The notes: generated by a model from the sequence alone, not told the origin. A stretch of 64,000 nucleotides of DNA from Brevibacillus fluminis (GCF_003710825.1 NZ_RHHQ01000012.1:434001-498000), one strand, 5' to 3'; shown: positions 26,261 through 35,492, numbered from the stretch's first letter. Numbers and translations are program-made.

Positions 26261-27163
26261 TTATGACAATAAGCTGATTTCTCTCGTTACATGCTTCAAC
26301 AGGTCGCTGTGTGCTTTTGAAAAATGCTCTTTCTTGGATCGGGCGCAGCCCAGCTTGACGACGTGTTCTTCATCGCCGACCAACGGCACCAGCACAATAT
26401 CACCATTTACCAGAAGCGGGTCTTTTTTGAGACTGAATTCAATAAAAAGCCCGATGGCCTCTTCCTCCGCGATCGTCCGCTTCAACACCTCCAGATTGTT
26501 GGAAGTAAAGATGACATTCACCCGCCCATATTTGTCCTTGAACTTTTTCATATAGGGATTGGAGTAGCTCCCATTCATATTGACGAAGGATTCACTGATG
26601 ATTTCTTTTGGAGTAATGCTTGTCTTAGTAGCGAGCCAGGAATTTTTGCTGGCGCAGACAACCGTGCGCGATTCAATCAAGGACGTTACCGATAGACCTT
26701 TCATGGCGTCACTCTGGTCGTTATGGAAATAGATCAAGCCCATATCCGTCTTGTTTTGTTTGATATCCTCAATGATATCCTCCGAGTCTTTCTCGACGAT
26801 CTCCAGGCGCACGTTCGGATATTCATGTTTAAAGGATACGATCGCTTTCGGCAGAACAGCCGTAAAATTCGGGCTAACCGACAAGCGTACAATCGTATCA
26901 ACGAAATCTTGAACTTGCATTTCATCTTTGATCTCCTGGATTTTACGCAGAACCTCTGTTGCCTTTTCAATGATTGTTCGCCCACGTTCAGTTGGTATCG
27001 TCCCCATTCTCCCGCGCGTAAACAATTCAAATCCAAGCTCGCTCTCAAACTTGACGACTGCCTTGCTGATTCCAGCCTGAGAAATGTGCATATTTTCGGC
27101 GGTTGCGGAAATTGAGCCTGTCTTTGCAATATCGACGATATATTCCAACTGCTCAATGTTCAT
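26261..27163 (-). CDS. LysR-family regulator of the sulfonate-type importer locus
   Basis: A 300-residue LysR protein: N-terminal winged helix (MNIEQLEYIVDIAKTGSISA ... ISQAGISKAVVKFE) and a C-terminal two-lobe ligand domain. ATG 27163 follows GGAGAG; a longer frame to 27208 has no site. It is divergent from the binding-protein gene 114 bases away with dyads between them, and splits the transporter genes into two units. Likely activates importer and dehydrogenase genes when their substrate is present. Confidence 0.8.
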   Translation of the reverse strand: MNIEQLEYIVDIAKTGSISATAENMHISQAGISKAVVKFESELGFELFTRGRMGTIPTERGRTIIEKATEVLRKIQEIKDEMQVQDFVDTIVRLSVSPNFTAVLPKAIVSFKHEYPNVRLEIVEKDSEDIIEDIKQNKTDMGLIYFHNDQSDAMKGLSVTSLIESRTVVCASKNSWLATKTSITPKEIISESFVNMNGSYSNPYMKKFKDKYGRVNVIFTSNNLEVLKRTIAEEEAIGLFIEFSLKKDPLLVNGDIVLVPLVGDEEHVVKLGCARSKKEHFSKAHSDLLKHVTREISLLS

Positions 27164-27183
27164 CTTGCACTCTCCATATAAAC

Positions 27184-27210
27184 TATAAGTTATACTTCTA
27201 TAATTCATAG
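27184..27210. promoter_or_regulatory. LysR-type operator candidates in the divergent intergenic region
   Basis: TATAAGTTATA (27184-27194) and CTATAATTCATAG (27198-27210) are adjacent dyads; the second fits the T-N11-A form. They lie 20 to 50 bases before the LysR start and 67 to 95 before the binding-protein start. Confidence 0.5.
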
Positions 27211-27276
27211 TTATTTTACTAGTTTAGTCGGGTTTAGTAAAGTGAAACTACTACACGAGGAAGAAGGGTAATTCAG

Positions 27277-28305
27277 ATGAAAAAATTAAGCTTGTTTGGC
27301 CTGTTATCCATCTTAAGTCTTCTGTTTGTTTTGATCGTTGGCTGCAGCAAAACGAATGAAAGCAGCGAAAACAAGACCACTTCCACATCCACACCACAGG
27401 AAGTTACCGTAAACATCGGTGTTCAGCATGCCGTTGCGCCTTTGGTGCTGGCGCAGCAGAAGAAAATGTTCGAAGAGGAATTTGCCAAGCATCAGGCAAA
27501 AGTCAATTTTGTTGAAGTCCAAGGCGGCCCTGCGCAATTCGATGCCATTCTGGCAAATCGCCTTGATTTAGCCGTTACGGGAAATACGCCGGTCATCACC
27601 GGACAGTTGGCAAACATCCCTTTTAAGGAAATTGCGATCGGTAGCACCGGTTCGAAAAACGTTGCCATCTTGTTGCCAAAAGGAAGCTCCATTCAAAACA
27701 TTGAGGAATTGAAAGGGAAAAAAATTGCGGTGGCAAAAGCGACAGCTGCCTATGATATTTTGTTCCGCTTTTTGGAGAAATCCGGGTTGAAAGCATCTGA
27801 CGTCGAAATCATTCAGCTTTCCCCAGATGAAGCAAAAGCCGCTTTCGTCGGTGGATCTGTGGATGCTTGGAGCATCGGCGAGCCTTACCTTTCGACCGCT
27901 GTTGTGAGTGACGGTGCAAAGGTTTTGGCAGACGGTTCCATGATCAACTATATCAGCCCAGCCTTCCATATCGCCCGCACCCAGTTTGCGCAAGAGCACC
28001 CTGAGCTTGTTACAGCTTATCTGAAAGTTCTCGTCAAAACGTTGGAATGGCAAGAGCAAAACCTGGATGAGGCCGTGAAGATTTATTCGGAAGGAACGAA
28101 GCTCGGCCCGGATGTTGTGAAATCCGTCATCAACAATGTGAAATTCGCAACGCTCCCTGTTTCCGATGAAACAGTAAAAGCTCAGGGAGAGCTTGCACAG
28201 TTTTTGTTTAACGAAAAAGCCATCAATAAACTGGTCGATCCATCGCAGGTCGTGGACAACTCGTTTATGAACAAGGCGCTGGAAGAATTAAAAAACAATA
28301 AGTAA
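27277..28305 (+). CDS. ABC substrate-binding lipoprotein, sulfonate/taurine type
   Basis: A 342-residue lipoprotein with lipobox VGCS (Cys23) and a Ser/Thr-rich linker. The mature domain (VNIGVQHAVAPLVLAQQKKMF, LKGKKIAVAKATAAYDILFRFL, GGSVDAWSIGEPYLS) belongs to the NMT1/SsuA-like class. It opens an operon with an Ldh2-family dehydrogenase and a permease. The ligand is unknown; the neighbouring dehydrogenase hints at a 2-hydroxy acid such as sulfolactate. Confidence 0.8.
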   Translation: MKKLSLFGLLSILSLLFVLIVGCSKTNESSENKTTSTSTPQEVTVNIGVQHAVAPLVLAQQKKMFEEEFAKHQAKVNFVEVQGGPAQFDAILANRLDLAVTGNTPVITGQLANIPFKEIAIGSTGSKNVAILLPKGSSIQNIEELKGKKIAVAKATAAYDILFRFLEKSGLKASDVEIIQLSPDEAKAAFVGGSVDAWSIGEPYLSTAVVSDGAKVLADGSMINYISPAFHIARTQFAQEHPELVTAYLKVLVKTLEWQEQNLDEAVKIYSEGTKLGPDVVKSVINNVKFATLPVSDETVKAQGELAQFLFNEKAINKLVDPSQVVDNSFMNKALEELKNNK

Positions 28306-28328
28306 TGAGATGGGAGTGAACGTAACGA

Positions 28329-29333
28329 ATGGGTACCGTTACAATCCGTATCGATGAAATCAGGGAGCTTGCCAAGCAAGTGCTGCTTAAAGCCGGGGCG
28401 ACAGAGCGCGAAGCGCAAATCGTCGCGGAAGATTATTTGGATGCCGATTTACGGGGCCGTTTCTCCCATGGCCTGACTTATTTCAAAAATGCGGTCCAAG
28501 CGTTCGAAGGAAAAGGTACCTACGAGGCTGGAGCTTTCGACGGATCATATCTTCACATCAAGGGAAACAGCGACCTGGGACATATCGTAGCACGCGAGGC
28601 CATTGACGTAGCGCTTCCCGTTTTACCAGATCGCAAAATCGTCACCGTCGGTCTGTCTGACATCACCCGCTTCAATTGCCCGGGAATTATCGCACGATAC
28701 GGAGCCCAGAGAGGCGCGATTACGCTCGTATTTGCGTATGGCGGCACGAATGTCATTGCGCCACCGGGAGCGAAGGCCGTTGCCGTTAACAATACGCCGA
28801 TCGGCATCGGGATTCCTCATACGGATCCGTTGTTCGTACTGGATATGGCGACATCTGAACGAGCATGGGGCCATATTACACTGGCCAAATACAACCAAGT
28901 AAGCATTCCAGGCACGTGGGGTCTCGATCAGGATGGCCGTTCGACAACGGATCCTGCACAGGTCAAAATGCTCAGCCCGGTTGGCGGGTATAAAGGCTTT
29001 GGCTTGGCTTTGGCCCTTGAGATTTTGAGCGGTGCCCTGGTTCAGGTGCCGATCGGTTCCAAAGGGCCGGGTAAAAGCAGAGGCGCGACGATTCTGCTGA
29101 TCGACCCAACGATCTTCGGACATACGGTGGAATCTTTCCGTGACCAGGTGACCGGCTTCTTGGGGGAGCTGGCCGTCGTTCCAACTGTCGATCCTGACTC
29201 TTCGATTACCTACCCTGGTCAAGCCTCAGATCAACGTTATAGGGAAGCGATGGAGGCTGGCGTCATCACGCTTCACCATTCGGTCATTGATTACCTTCAA
29301 GAACAACTGCGAGCAAGCGAGACATCAGACTGA
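28329..29333 (+). CDS. Ldh2-family NAD(P)H-dependent 2-hydroxyacid/imine oxidoreductase
   Basis: A 334-residue enzyme of the malate/L-lactate dehydrogenase-2 family (YlbC, ComC, AllD, DpkA). Family features include RFSHGLTYF near residue 40-48 (catalytic His), TRFNCPGIIARYGA, a GGTNVIAPPGA loop and GGYKGFGLALALEILSGAL. Members include (R)-sulfolactate dehydrogenase ComC and ureidoglycolate dehydrogenase. Sitting between a sulfonate-type binding protein and its permease, it may oxidise the imported compound; sulfolactate is one reasonable candidate but is not proven by sequence. Confidence 0.75.
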   Translation: MGTVTIRIDEIRELAKQVLLKAGATEREAQIVAEDYLDADLRGRFSHGLTYFKNAVQAFEGKGTYEAGAFDGSYLHIKGNSDLGHIVAREAIDVALPVLPDRKIVTVGLSDITRFNCPGIIARYGAQRGAITLVFAYGGTNVIAPPGAKAVAVNNTPIGIGIPHTDPLFVLDMATSERAWGHITLAKYNQVSIPGTWGLDQDGRSTTDPAQVKMLSPVGGYKGFGLALALEILSGALVQVPIGSKGPGKSRGATILLIDPTIFGHTVESFRDQVTGFLGELAVVPTVDPDSSITYPGQASDQRYREAMEAGVITLHHSVIDYLQEQLRASETSD

Positions 29334-29350
29334 TGAATGAGGGTTGATCC

Positions 29351-30136
29351 ATGCAAATCATGAAAGCTTATTCGAAATATATATACGGGATTGTTTTGCC
29401 CGTGCTGATTCTCGCCGTCTGGCAGTGGATTGGCGTCATGCAGCTTCTACCGCCGCAAATGCTCCCGACACCGCTTGCCATCGCCGGGACATTTGTGGAC
29501 CTGTCCATCAATGGCATCTTGCTGGACAATCTGTCGATCAGCGTATATCGCGCAGCCATCGGTTTTGCCATTGGTGGAGGCCTGGGCCTCTTAACCGGCA
29601 TGCTGGTCGGTTTTTATCGCAAAACCGAATATACGCTGGACCCTACCTTGCAAATGATCAGAACAGTGCCTCATTTGGCCATCATGCCCTTGTTCATTTT
29701 ATGGTTTGGATTCGGCGAGTTTTCCAAGGTGCTGCTGATTGCAAAAGGGGCATTCTTTCCGCTCTATCTGAACACCTTTCTCGGCATCCGCGCAGTGGAT
29801 TCCAAACTGTTCGAGGTTTCACGCGTGCTTGAGTTCAGCAAGTTCAATCAGGTTACAAAAGTCATCCTGCCTGCAGCGATGCCGAACATTTTGCTGGGCG
29901 TTCGCCTGTCGCTCGGCATGGCGTGGTTAAGCCTGATCGTCGCCGAGCTGATGGGAGCGAACGCGGGAGTAGGCTATATGATCTCCGATGCGAGACAGTT
30001 CGCACAGACCGATGTCGTTTTTGTCGGCATTGTGATCTTTGCTGTCGTTGGTAAGCTGACGGATTCTCTGGTGCGCAAGCTCGAAGATCGGCTCCTGCGC
30101 TGGCGGGATAATTATAACGGTTCGGAAATCGGTTGA
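29351..30136 (+). CDS. ABC importer permease, SsuC/TauC-like
   Basis: A 261-residue permease with about six membrane helices and the coupling EAA-like loop VSRVLEFSKFNQVTKVILPAAMPNILLGVRLSLGMAW. It starts 17 bases after the dehydrogenase and completes the importer with the binding protein (27277) and ATPase (25336). The region after it carries a terminator, then a long palindromic element. Confidence 0.8.
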   Translation: MQIMKAYSKYIYGIVLPVLILAVWQWIGVMQLLPPQMLPTPLAIAGTFVDLSINGILLDNLSISVYRAAIGFAIGGGLGLLTGMLVGFYRKTEYTLDPTLQMIRTVPHLAIMPLFILWFGFGEFSKVLLIAKGAFFPLYLNTFLGIRAVDSKLFEVSRVLEFSKFNQVTKVILPAAMPNILLGVRLSLGMAWLSLIVAELMGANAGVGYMISDARQFAQTDVVFVGIVIFAVVGKLTDSLVRKLEDRLLRWRDNYNGSEIG

Positions 30137-30157
30137 TTTTAATGACCTGACGCGACT

Positions 30158-30200
30158 AAAAAACCTTACATCGGAAAAATGATCCGAGGTAAGGTTTTTC
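30158..30200 (+). terminator. Rho-independent terminator
   Basis: AAAAAACCTTA (30158) with CATCGG pairs with CCGAG-GTAAGGTTTTT (30184-30199); T run after it. Confidence 0.8.
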
Positions 30201-30276
30201 TCTTCGGCGCTTCCTGCGACGACGATTTACCTTATTCTTATTTTCAATTCTCGAAGCGGGAGTGTTGAAGCTGCAC

Positions 30277-30491
30277 GGGATTTGGGAAAAAAGTGGCGCG
30301 CAGCCTTTACCATGCCCGCCAGGCGGAGCCAAAAAACGAAAACGTCTTTCGCGCCACAACTACTTCCTTGAGAAGCACCCGCCGCGCAGCGTGTGGCATT
30401 TGGGGCGCGGTTTTCGTTTTTTGACGGAGCCGGTCATCCCGGCCCCCAGCAGGCATGGTAACAGCGGAGCGCCAGTTTTTTCCCAAATCCC
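30277..30491 (+). repeat. Long palindromic interspersed element, copy B (long form)
   Basis: The outer arms pair over about 23 bases with one mismatch (GGGATTTGGGAAAAAA at 30277; complement ending at 30491). Then TTACCATGCC (30307) pairs with GGCATGGTAA (30452). A nested stem pairs AAAAAACGAAAAC with GTTTTCGTTTTTT, then GCGCC with GGCGC, then CCACA with TGTGG. The apex holds CCCGCCGCGCAGCGTGTGGC (30378-30397), identical in copy C. It lies between two convergent genes, 15 bases after the stop of the minus-strand gene. A further weak GCGGGAG pairing extends outside the arms. Confidence 0.85.
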
Positions 30492-30505
30492 CGAACGACC
30501 AAACG

Positions 30506-32116
30506 TCACTCTCCCGCACCGAGCTCTTCTCCTTTTTTTGGCAACGGAAACAAATCACTCAAACGCTGCGTCCGTCCTAGCTCATCTTTGTAGAGCACAT
30601 GATCCCGCGTGAAACGCTTCGGACTGTCAATGCCGGCCGCCGCCGCAAGCGCGAAAAGGGACGCGCGCATGCTGATGACATAATTCATAACACGCCACTT
30701 CTTTTCTTCCGGTAGAAGCGCATTCTGGTATTTCGGATCGGTGGTGGTGACACCCGCCGGGCAAGCGCCGGTGTGGCATTGGAGCGCCATGATGCAGCCG
30801 TTTGCCATCATGAAGCCGCGCGCTGAATTGACTGCATCCGCGCCAATGGCAAGAGCGATCGCCACCTTGTCGGGTGAAATCAGCTTTCCGGAAGCAAATA
30901 TGGCAAATTTGTCGCGCACGCCATACTTGTGCGCCGTATCGACGAGTGTGATCAAGCCGGGGATGAGCGGTAAGCCCATCGAATCGGCCATCGATTTGTA
31001 GGTAGCCCCAGAGCCGCCCTCGCCGCCATCAACGGTTATAAAGTCCGGGAAGATATCCATTCTAACCATCGTTTGGAAAAAATGCTCCAGGCTGTCTTGC
31101 TGACCTACGACAATTTTAATCCCGACGGGCTTGCCGCCCGCATCCTGCAGGCTGCGGATGAAGGTGAGCGACTCTTCCGCATTTTTGAGAAACGCGAAGC
31201 GGTTGGGCGAGTTGATCGTTTTACCTACAGGTACTTTGCGAACCGCCGCGATTTTTGCACTCACTTTTGCGCCTTCCAGATGGCCGCCGCGAATTTTCGC
31301 GCCTTGGGCGAATTTCAGTTCGAACGCTTTGATGTGCGGTTCGCCCGCCTTCACCAGAAACTCATCGTAAGAAAAGTCTCCGTGTTCATCCCGGAATCCG
31401 AACAAGCCGGGTCCGATTTGGGAGACAACGTCGACGCCTGTCGCCAAATGCTCTTGTACGACCCCGCCTTCTCCGGTATTGATCCAGGACCCTCCCGCCA
31501 TCTGTGCGCCTCCGCCGGTCGAGAGGATGTAGTTCTCGCCTACGGAACCGTAAGACGTGGCGGATGCGCCGAACATCCCGTTCACTTTCCACGGCTCTCG
31601 CTGGGTACGGCCGACGACCAGTGCATCCTCATCGGGATACAGCCAGCGCGGCGTCTGATCTGCCACGACTTTTTCCTTTCGGCTGAAAATACCCTCGTGT
31701 TCGATGATGAATTTTTTGGCATCGGCGTGCTCTTCATTCAATATCGACAATTCGTTGGTGAGTAACGGAAACATGCTATTCGCTATGTAATAGCCGGGTG
31801 AATCAAAGTCCCGTTTGGAGCCGAAGCCGATCAAATCACTCCGGTATTTGGCTGAGTAAACCAGGCCGATGAACTCATAGCGGGAAAACGGCTTGCCGGC
31901 GCGATCGTCATCGAACCAATACTGCCTGAATTCCGGTCCGAGCTTTTCCAGCAAATAACGCATCCAACCGAGTATCGGATGGGAGCGAATGATCGAATGG
32001 TGGGTTTTCCTTCCATTCGCACGCAGCACGAGGGCACCGACCAGCATGACGACGACAGCCAAAGCAATGATGACCGCTACGATCGAGATGATCACAACGG
32101 CAATTTCTTGCAGCAT
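30506..32116 (-). CDS. FMN-binding glutamate-synthase-like protein (YerD family), membrane anchored
   Basis: A 536-residue protein with one N-terminal membrane helix (about residues 5-32) and a glutamate synthase central/FMN barrel. Visible family segments: GGLYS-like SYGSVGENYILSTGGGAQMAG, GVKIVVGQQD region, DFITVDGGEGGSGATY, IFASGKLISPDKVAIALAIG (FMN phosphate site) and CIMALQCHTGACPAGVTTTD, whose three cysteines fit the Fe-S motif. The glutaminase domain is missing, so ammonia or another substrate must be used; function of YerD proteins is uncertain. ATG 32116 follows AAGGAGGT. Confidence 0.8.
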   Translation of the reverse strand: MLQEIAVVIISIVAVIIALAVVVMLVGALVLRANGRKTHHSIIRSHPILGWMRYLLEKLGPEFRQYWFDDDRAGKPFSRYEFIGLVYSAKYRSDLIGFGSKRDFDSPGYYIANSMFPLLTNELSILNEEHADAKKFIIEHEGIFSRKEKVVADQTPRWLYPDEDALVVGRTQREPWKVNGMFGASATSYGSVGENYILSTGGGAQMAGGSWINTGEGGVVQEHLATGVDVVSQIGPGLFGFRDEHGDFSYDEFLVKAGEPHIKAFELKFAQGAKIRGGHLEGAKVSAKIAAVRKVPVGKTINSPNRFAFLKNAEESLTFIRSLQDAGGKPVGIKIVVGQQDSLEHFFQTMVRMDIFPDFITVDGGEGGSGATYKSMADSMGLPLIPGLITLVDTAHKYGVRDKFAIFASGKLISPDKVAIALAIGADAVNSARGFMMANGCIMALQCHTGACPAGVTTTDPKYQNALLPEEKKWRVMNYVISMRASLFALAAAAGIDSPKRFTRDHVLYKDELGRTQRLSDLFPLPKKGEELGAGE

Positions 32117-32287
32117 GAATCGTACCTCCTTGGCATCCTGCCAGATGGAATGCAGAGCATTTCAGATAAAGCGAAAAATGGAAAAATATGTTGTATACTG
32201 GTAAAAATCGACGCAGATTGATAGAGCCTTGCGCGGCTGCGTAGAGCGTTTCCGAGCGTCGGGAATCAGGGGAGCAGGAGGGATTGG

Positions 32288-32593
32288 ATGCTGGATGTTT
32301 GCCAGATTTGCAAGGAAAGACTGGATCATAATATGCAATGCAGTTGCACGAGGCGAAAGGTTGTAACGACAATCAAGAACGATCAGAACAGCAAGACGAA
32401 AGGGTGCCCCAAGTGCGGGGGAAGCTCCGTGAGCATCTCGGAAATGTCGGCTACCGGCGGCATGCTTTCGCGTATGTTTGATGTGCAGCACCAGCAATTC
32501 GATGTGGTAAGCTGCGATCGTTGTGGCTACAGTGAGTTTTATAAAAGAAACAGCTCATTCGGCAAAAGTCTACTCGACTTATTCTTCAGCTAA
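32288..32593 (+). CDS. Small zinc-ribbon protein
   Basis: A 101-residue protein with two cysteine clusters: CQICKERLDHNMQCSC at residues 5-20 and a C-terminal zinc ribbon GCPKCGG ... CDRCGYSEFYK, typical of predicted nucleic-acid-binding CxxCG proteins. Start ATG 32288 behind CAGGAGGG. It is divergent from the glutamate-synthase-like gene. No specific role known. Confidence 0.65.
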   Translation: MLDVCQICKERLDHNMQCSCTRRKVVTTIKNDQNSKTKGCPKCGGSSVSISEMSATGGMLSRMFDVQHQQFDVVSCDRCGYSEFYKRNSSFGKSLLDLFFS

Positions 32594-32725
32594 GGTGGCC
32601 CCAGTGAGCGATTGTTAAAATAACGGAAACTGTCACTAATGATTTTTATTCATTTTATGCAAATAACCCCAAGCGCGAATAAAAAACACGTATCATAGCG
32701 ATATCTTTCCTAGAAGGGGGACGCT

Positions 32726-33421
32726 ATGATCAGTGATGTTCTGCTAAGCTTATTGCAAATTATCATCGTGAATCTCGTGTTGAGCGGCGACAATGCCATC
32801 GTAATTGCGCTTGCCTGTCGGAGGCTACCGCCGCACCTGCAGAAAAAGGCCGTGTTTTGGGGGAGCATCGGTGCGATTGTGCTGCGCATCATCCTCACGT
32901 TCGCAGCCGTATGGATGCTAAAAATTCCGTTTGTGCAAGTGATCGGCGGCGTTCTGCTTATCTCGATTGCGGTCAAGCTGTTGGCCGGGGAAGAGGAGCA
33001 TGCCTCCATCAGCGGCGGATCGAACATGAAAGAAGCGATGAAGACGATCATTTTTGCCGACCTGGTGATGAGCCTGGACAACGTGATCGCGGTCGCTGGT
33101 GCTGCAAACGGCAATTTGGTATTGGTCATGATCGGACTTGCTATCAGCATTCCGCTGATCGTCTGGGGAAGCCAGCTTTTGATGAAGCTGATGAACCGGT
33201 TTCCGTTCATCGTCTTGGCCGGGGCCGCATTGCTTGGGTATACAGCTGGCGAAATGATCGTGGGGGACGCCTTCATTGCACGCTTTCTAGATTCGGTTCT
33301 GCCGCAGGCGCACGTTGTGGTGCCGATTGCGCTTGCCGTGATTGTTGTGGTGCTGGGCAAAATCAAGAAACAGAAAGCGGCGAAGCGCGAGGAGCAGAGC
33401 GAGGCTTCCGAAGCCGTATAA
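32726..33421 (+). CDS. yjbE: TerC/YjbE-family integral membrane protein
   Basis: A 231-residue protein with seven predicted helices. The conserved acidic motifs LVLSGDNAIVIALACR and ADLVMSLDNVIAVAGAANG define the TerC/YjbE family, members of which export or metallate with manganese. The charged C-terminal tail is cytoplasmic. RBS AGAAGGGGGA. No yybP-ykoY manganese riboswitch was recognised in the 130 bases upstream. A LysR gene follows after 34 bases, probably in the same transcript. Confidence 0.8.
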   Translation: MISDVLLSLLQIIIVNLVLSGDNAIVIALACRRLPPHLQKKAVFWGSIGAIVLRIILTFAAVWMLKIPFVQVIGGVLLISIAVKLLAGEEEHASISGGSNMKEAMKTIIFADLVMSLDNVIAVAGAANGNLVLVMIGLAISIPLIVWGSQLLMKLMNRFPFIVLAGAALLGYTAGEMIVGDAFIARFLDSVLPQAHVVVPIALAVIVVVLGKIKKQKAAKREEQSEASEAV

Positions 33422-33455
33422 AAGCGATACAAGCGACAAAAGACGGAGGGTGCGG

Positions 33456-34328
33456 ATGGAAAACCGGGACTGGCTGATTTTGCACGAGCTTTATCAGCAC
33501 AATAACATAACGAAAGCTGCGCAAAGCCTATATCTTTCCCAGCCGGCCTTGACCAAGCGAATCCGTCAAATCGAAAAGGATTTCGGCATTCAGCTTGTGC
33601 ATCGGGGAAGTCGTGGCGTCCAATTCACTCCGCAGGGAGAATATTTGGCCAAGTGTGCGGAGGATATGCTGATCCGGCTGCAGGCGATCAAGGATCATGT
33701 CGCCAGCATGGAGGATCGCGTGTCCGGAACGCTGCGCTTAGGCGTTTCCAGCTATTTCACCCGCTACAAATTGCCAGGGCTGCTCAAAGCGTTCAAAACG
33801 GCTTACCCGGATGTGGAGTTTCAGGTGATGACGGGCTGGAGCAAGGATGTGTACAAATTGGTGTACAACCACGAGGTGCACATCGGATTTGTCCGGGGTA
33901 ACTACAGCTGGCGGGGCGGCAAGCATCTGCTGTTTGACGAAACCATTTGCGTTGTCTCGGCGGAGGAGATTTCGCTCGCCGACCTCCCGCATTTAGCACG
34001 GATCGATTACCAGACGGACGATTTGCTTAAGGCTGTCATCGAAAATTGGTGGACGGACAATTACACCCAGCCACCGCTCGTCGGCATGGAAGTGGACAAG
34101 GCCGAAACGTGCCGGGAGATGGTGGCGAGCGGATTGGGCTATGCGATTTTGCCGCGGTTCATTTTGAATGGAAACAACAATTTGCACACGATCGATCTCA
34201 CCGATAGCAGCGGCGCGCCCATTTTGCGCAAGACGTGGATGTTTTACCACGAGGAATCACTTGATTTGAACGTCGTGAAGGCATTTGTTCAGTTTATCGA
34301 GCAGATGGAGATGGAAGGTTCCGTGTGA
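33456..34328 (+). CDS. LysR-family regulator
   Basis: A 290-residue LysR protein with N-terminal HTH (NNITKAAQSLYLSQPALTKR, IRQIEKDFGIQLVHRGSRG) and a ligand-binding C-terminal domain. ATG 33456 follows CGGAGGG; a longer frame overlapping the TerC gene is not used. Its target is unclear: unlike most LysR genes it is not divergent from a neighbour. Confidence 0.8.
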   Translation: MENRDWLILHELYQHNNITKAAQSLYLSQPALTKRIRQIEKDFGIQLVHRGSRGVQFTPQGEYLAKCAEDMLIRLQAIKDHVASMEDRVSGTLRLGVSSYFTRYKLPGLLKAFKTAYPDVEFQVMTGWSKDVYKLVYNHEVHIGFVRGNYSWRGGKHLLFDETICVVSAEEISLADLPHLARIDYQTDDLLKAVIENWWTDNYTQPPLVGMEVDKAETCREMVASGLGYAILPRFILNGNNNLHTIDLTDSSGAPILRKTWMFYHEESLDLNVVKAFVQFIEQMEMEGSV

Positions 34329-34346
34329 GTGCGAGCAATAATAGTG

Positions 34347-34383
34347 AAAGCGATGAGCCAGGCGAGGGTTCATCGCTTTTTTG
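34347..34383 (+). terminator. Bidirectional terminator
   Basis: AAAGCGATGAGCC (34347) pairs with GGTTCATCGCTTT (34367), T run after. It lies between convergent LysR and sigma-factor genes. Confidence 0.8.
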
Positions 34384-34396
34384 TTTTACTCTCAAA

Positions 34397-35260
34397 CTAC
34401 ACGAAATGCCCCAGCTTGTCGGGGTTCCGGACGATATATAGATTGTGGATGTTCCCTGCTTCGATGTGAAAGAGCACCACTGTATGGACCGCGCTATTTT
34501 CCGAACGAAGAAGTATGGCAGGCTCTCCATTGACTTGCCCCATTTCGAAAACCAATTCTTCCCCGATCAAAGCTGCTTTACGCAAACCACTGAGAAGGAA
34601 ACGAGCTACCCGTTCACGCGAAGCAACCGGATTGACCGTAGCAGGCACTTTGCCACCACCATCGGCAACGAGAACGACATCCTGATCCAGCAACGATAAA
34701 AGTTGATTCATATTCCCTTTCTTTAGCGCTCCCAGAAATCCCTGAACCCATTCCTGGCTCTCAGTATGGATAAGTATTGGTTCATCGGATATCCGTCCCA
34801 TCTTTGCACTCGCACGGCTGAACAATTTGCGGCAGCTCACTTCACTTTTGTCCATGAGCTTGGCGATCTCGTTGTAATCGAAGCCTAGCGCCTCGCGGAG
34901 GACGAACACGACCCGCTCGGAGGTCGTCAGCTTCTCGAGCAGTACAAGCATTCCGTACGATAGGAGATCATCTCTCTCAAATGCTTCCATTGAATCGTCC
35001 TTCAACGTAAGAAAAGGCTCTGGAAGCCACTCTCCGAAATAGTGCTCCCTTTTCTTTCGTGCTGCTTTCATCATATCCTTACAGCGATTGGTGACCATTT
35101 TGCAAAGATAAGCCTTCGGCTCATCCAGTCGCTCTGGCGGAACGCTATGCACTTTAACGAAAACATCTTGCACTGCGTCCTCTGCATCGGAAACAGATCC
35201 TGTCAATTGATAAGCAAGTTTGAACAACAGCTTCTTGTACTGCTTGTAAAGATCCTGCAT
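34397..35260 (-). CDS. ECF41-type extracytoplasmic-function sigma factor
   Basis: A 287-residue sigma factor. Region 2 (LTGSVSDAEDAVQDVFVKV), region 4 (LTTSERVVFVLREALGFDYNEIAKLM ... CRKLFSRA) and a linker with WLPEP are followed by a SnoaL-like C-terminal domain of about 110 residues with DGGGK and the terminal NPDKL motif. Those two motifs define the ECF41 group, where the fused tail replaces an anti-sigma factor. It is last in a minus-strand set with a peroxiredoxin-like and a nitroreductase gene. Usual ECF41 partners are carboxymuconolactone decarboxylases or oxidoreductases, so this set is a variant. Confidence 0.85.
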   Translation of the reverse strand: MQDLYKQYKKLLFKLAYQLTGSVSDAEDAVQDVFVKVHSVPPERLDEPKAYLCKMVTNRCKDMMKAARKKREHYFGEWLPEPFLTLKDDSMEAFERDDLLSYGMLVLLEKLTTSERVVFVLREALGFDYNEIAKLMDKSEVSCRKLFSRASAKMGRISDEPILIHTESQEWVQGFLGALKKGNMNQLLSLLDQDVVLVADGGGKVPATVNPVASRERVARFLLSGLRKAALIGEELVFEMGQVNGEPAILLRSENSAVHTVVLFHIEAGNIHNLYIVRNPDKLGHFV

Positions 35261-35366
35261 CGACTTGCTCCTTCCGTAACTGATTTTCTACCTTCACCTT
35301 AAGGGAGTTAGGACATTCAAACAAGAGTACAACGGGAGCCAGGTAAGGTAGCTTAGATTTAAAAAA

Positions 35367-35390
35367 TGTCACAGGATTTCAGGAGTAGTC
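35367..35390 (+). promoter_or_regulatory. ECF41-like promoter candidate (plus strand)
   Basis: TGTCACA-N13-AGTC has the same spacing as the site before the nitroreductase and one mismatch in the -10 part. It points right, away from the sigma gene and antisense to the peroxiredoxin gene, so any transcript would be non-coding. May be chance. Confidence 0.3.
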
Positions 35391-35406
35391 TTTCTAAACA
35401 CATTAA

Positions 35407-35457
35407 AGAAGGGGCAGTCCCACGTCATTTTTGATGACTTTTTGGACAGTCCCTTCT
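35407..35457 (-). terminator. Probable terminator or structured end of the peroxiredoxin gene
   Basis: AGAAGGG with TCC pairs with GGA and CCCTTCT over an inner GTCAT/ATGAC stem. No long T tract is present on either strand, so it may be an attenuator or weak terminator. Confidence 0.4.
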
Positions 35458-35492
35458 CTCATAATCCGAGCCTTCACGTTGCTATGCTTCAC

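Noticed and set aside
28329-29333. Minus-strand 199-codon frame antisense to the dehydrogenase
   Set aside because: Long antisense frames are common in GC-rich coding regions here; no start signal or recognisable protein.
30262-30612. Plus-strand frame through repeat copy B
   Set aside because: It runs through the palindromic element and into antisense of the glutamate-synthase-like gene.
32594-32725. yybP-ykoY manganese riboswitch before the TerC/YjbE gene
   Set aside because: I looked for the conserved stem segments and did not find them in this short leader.
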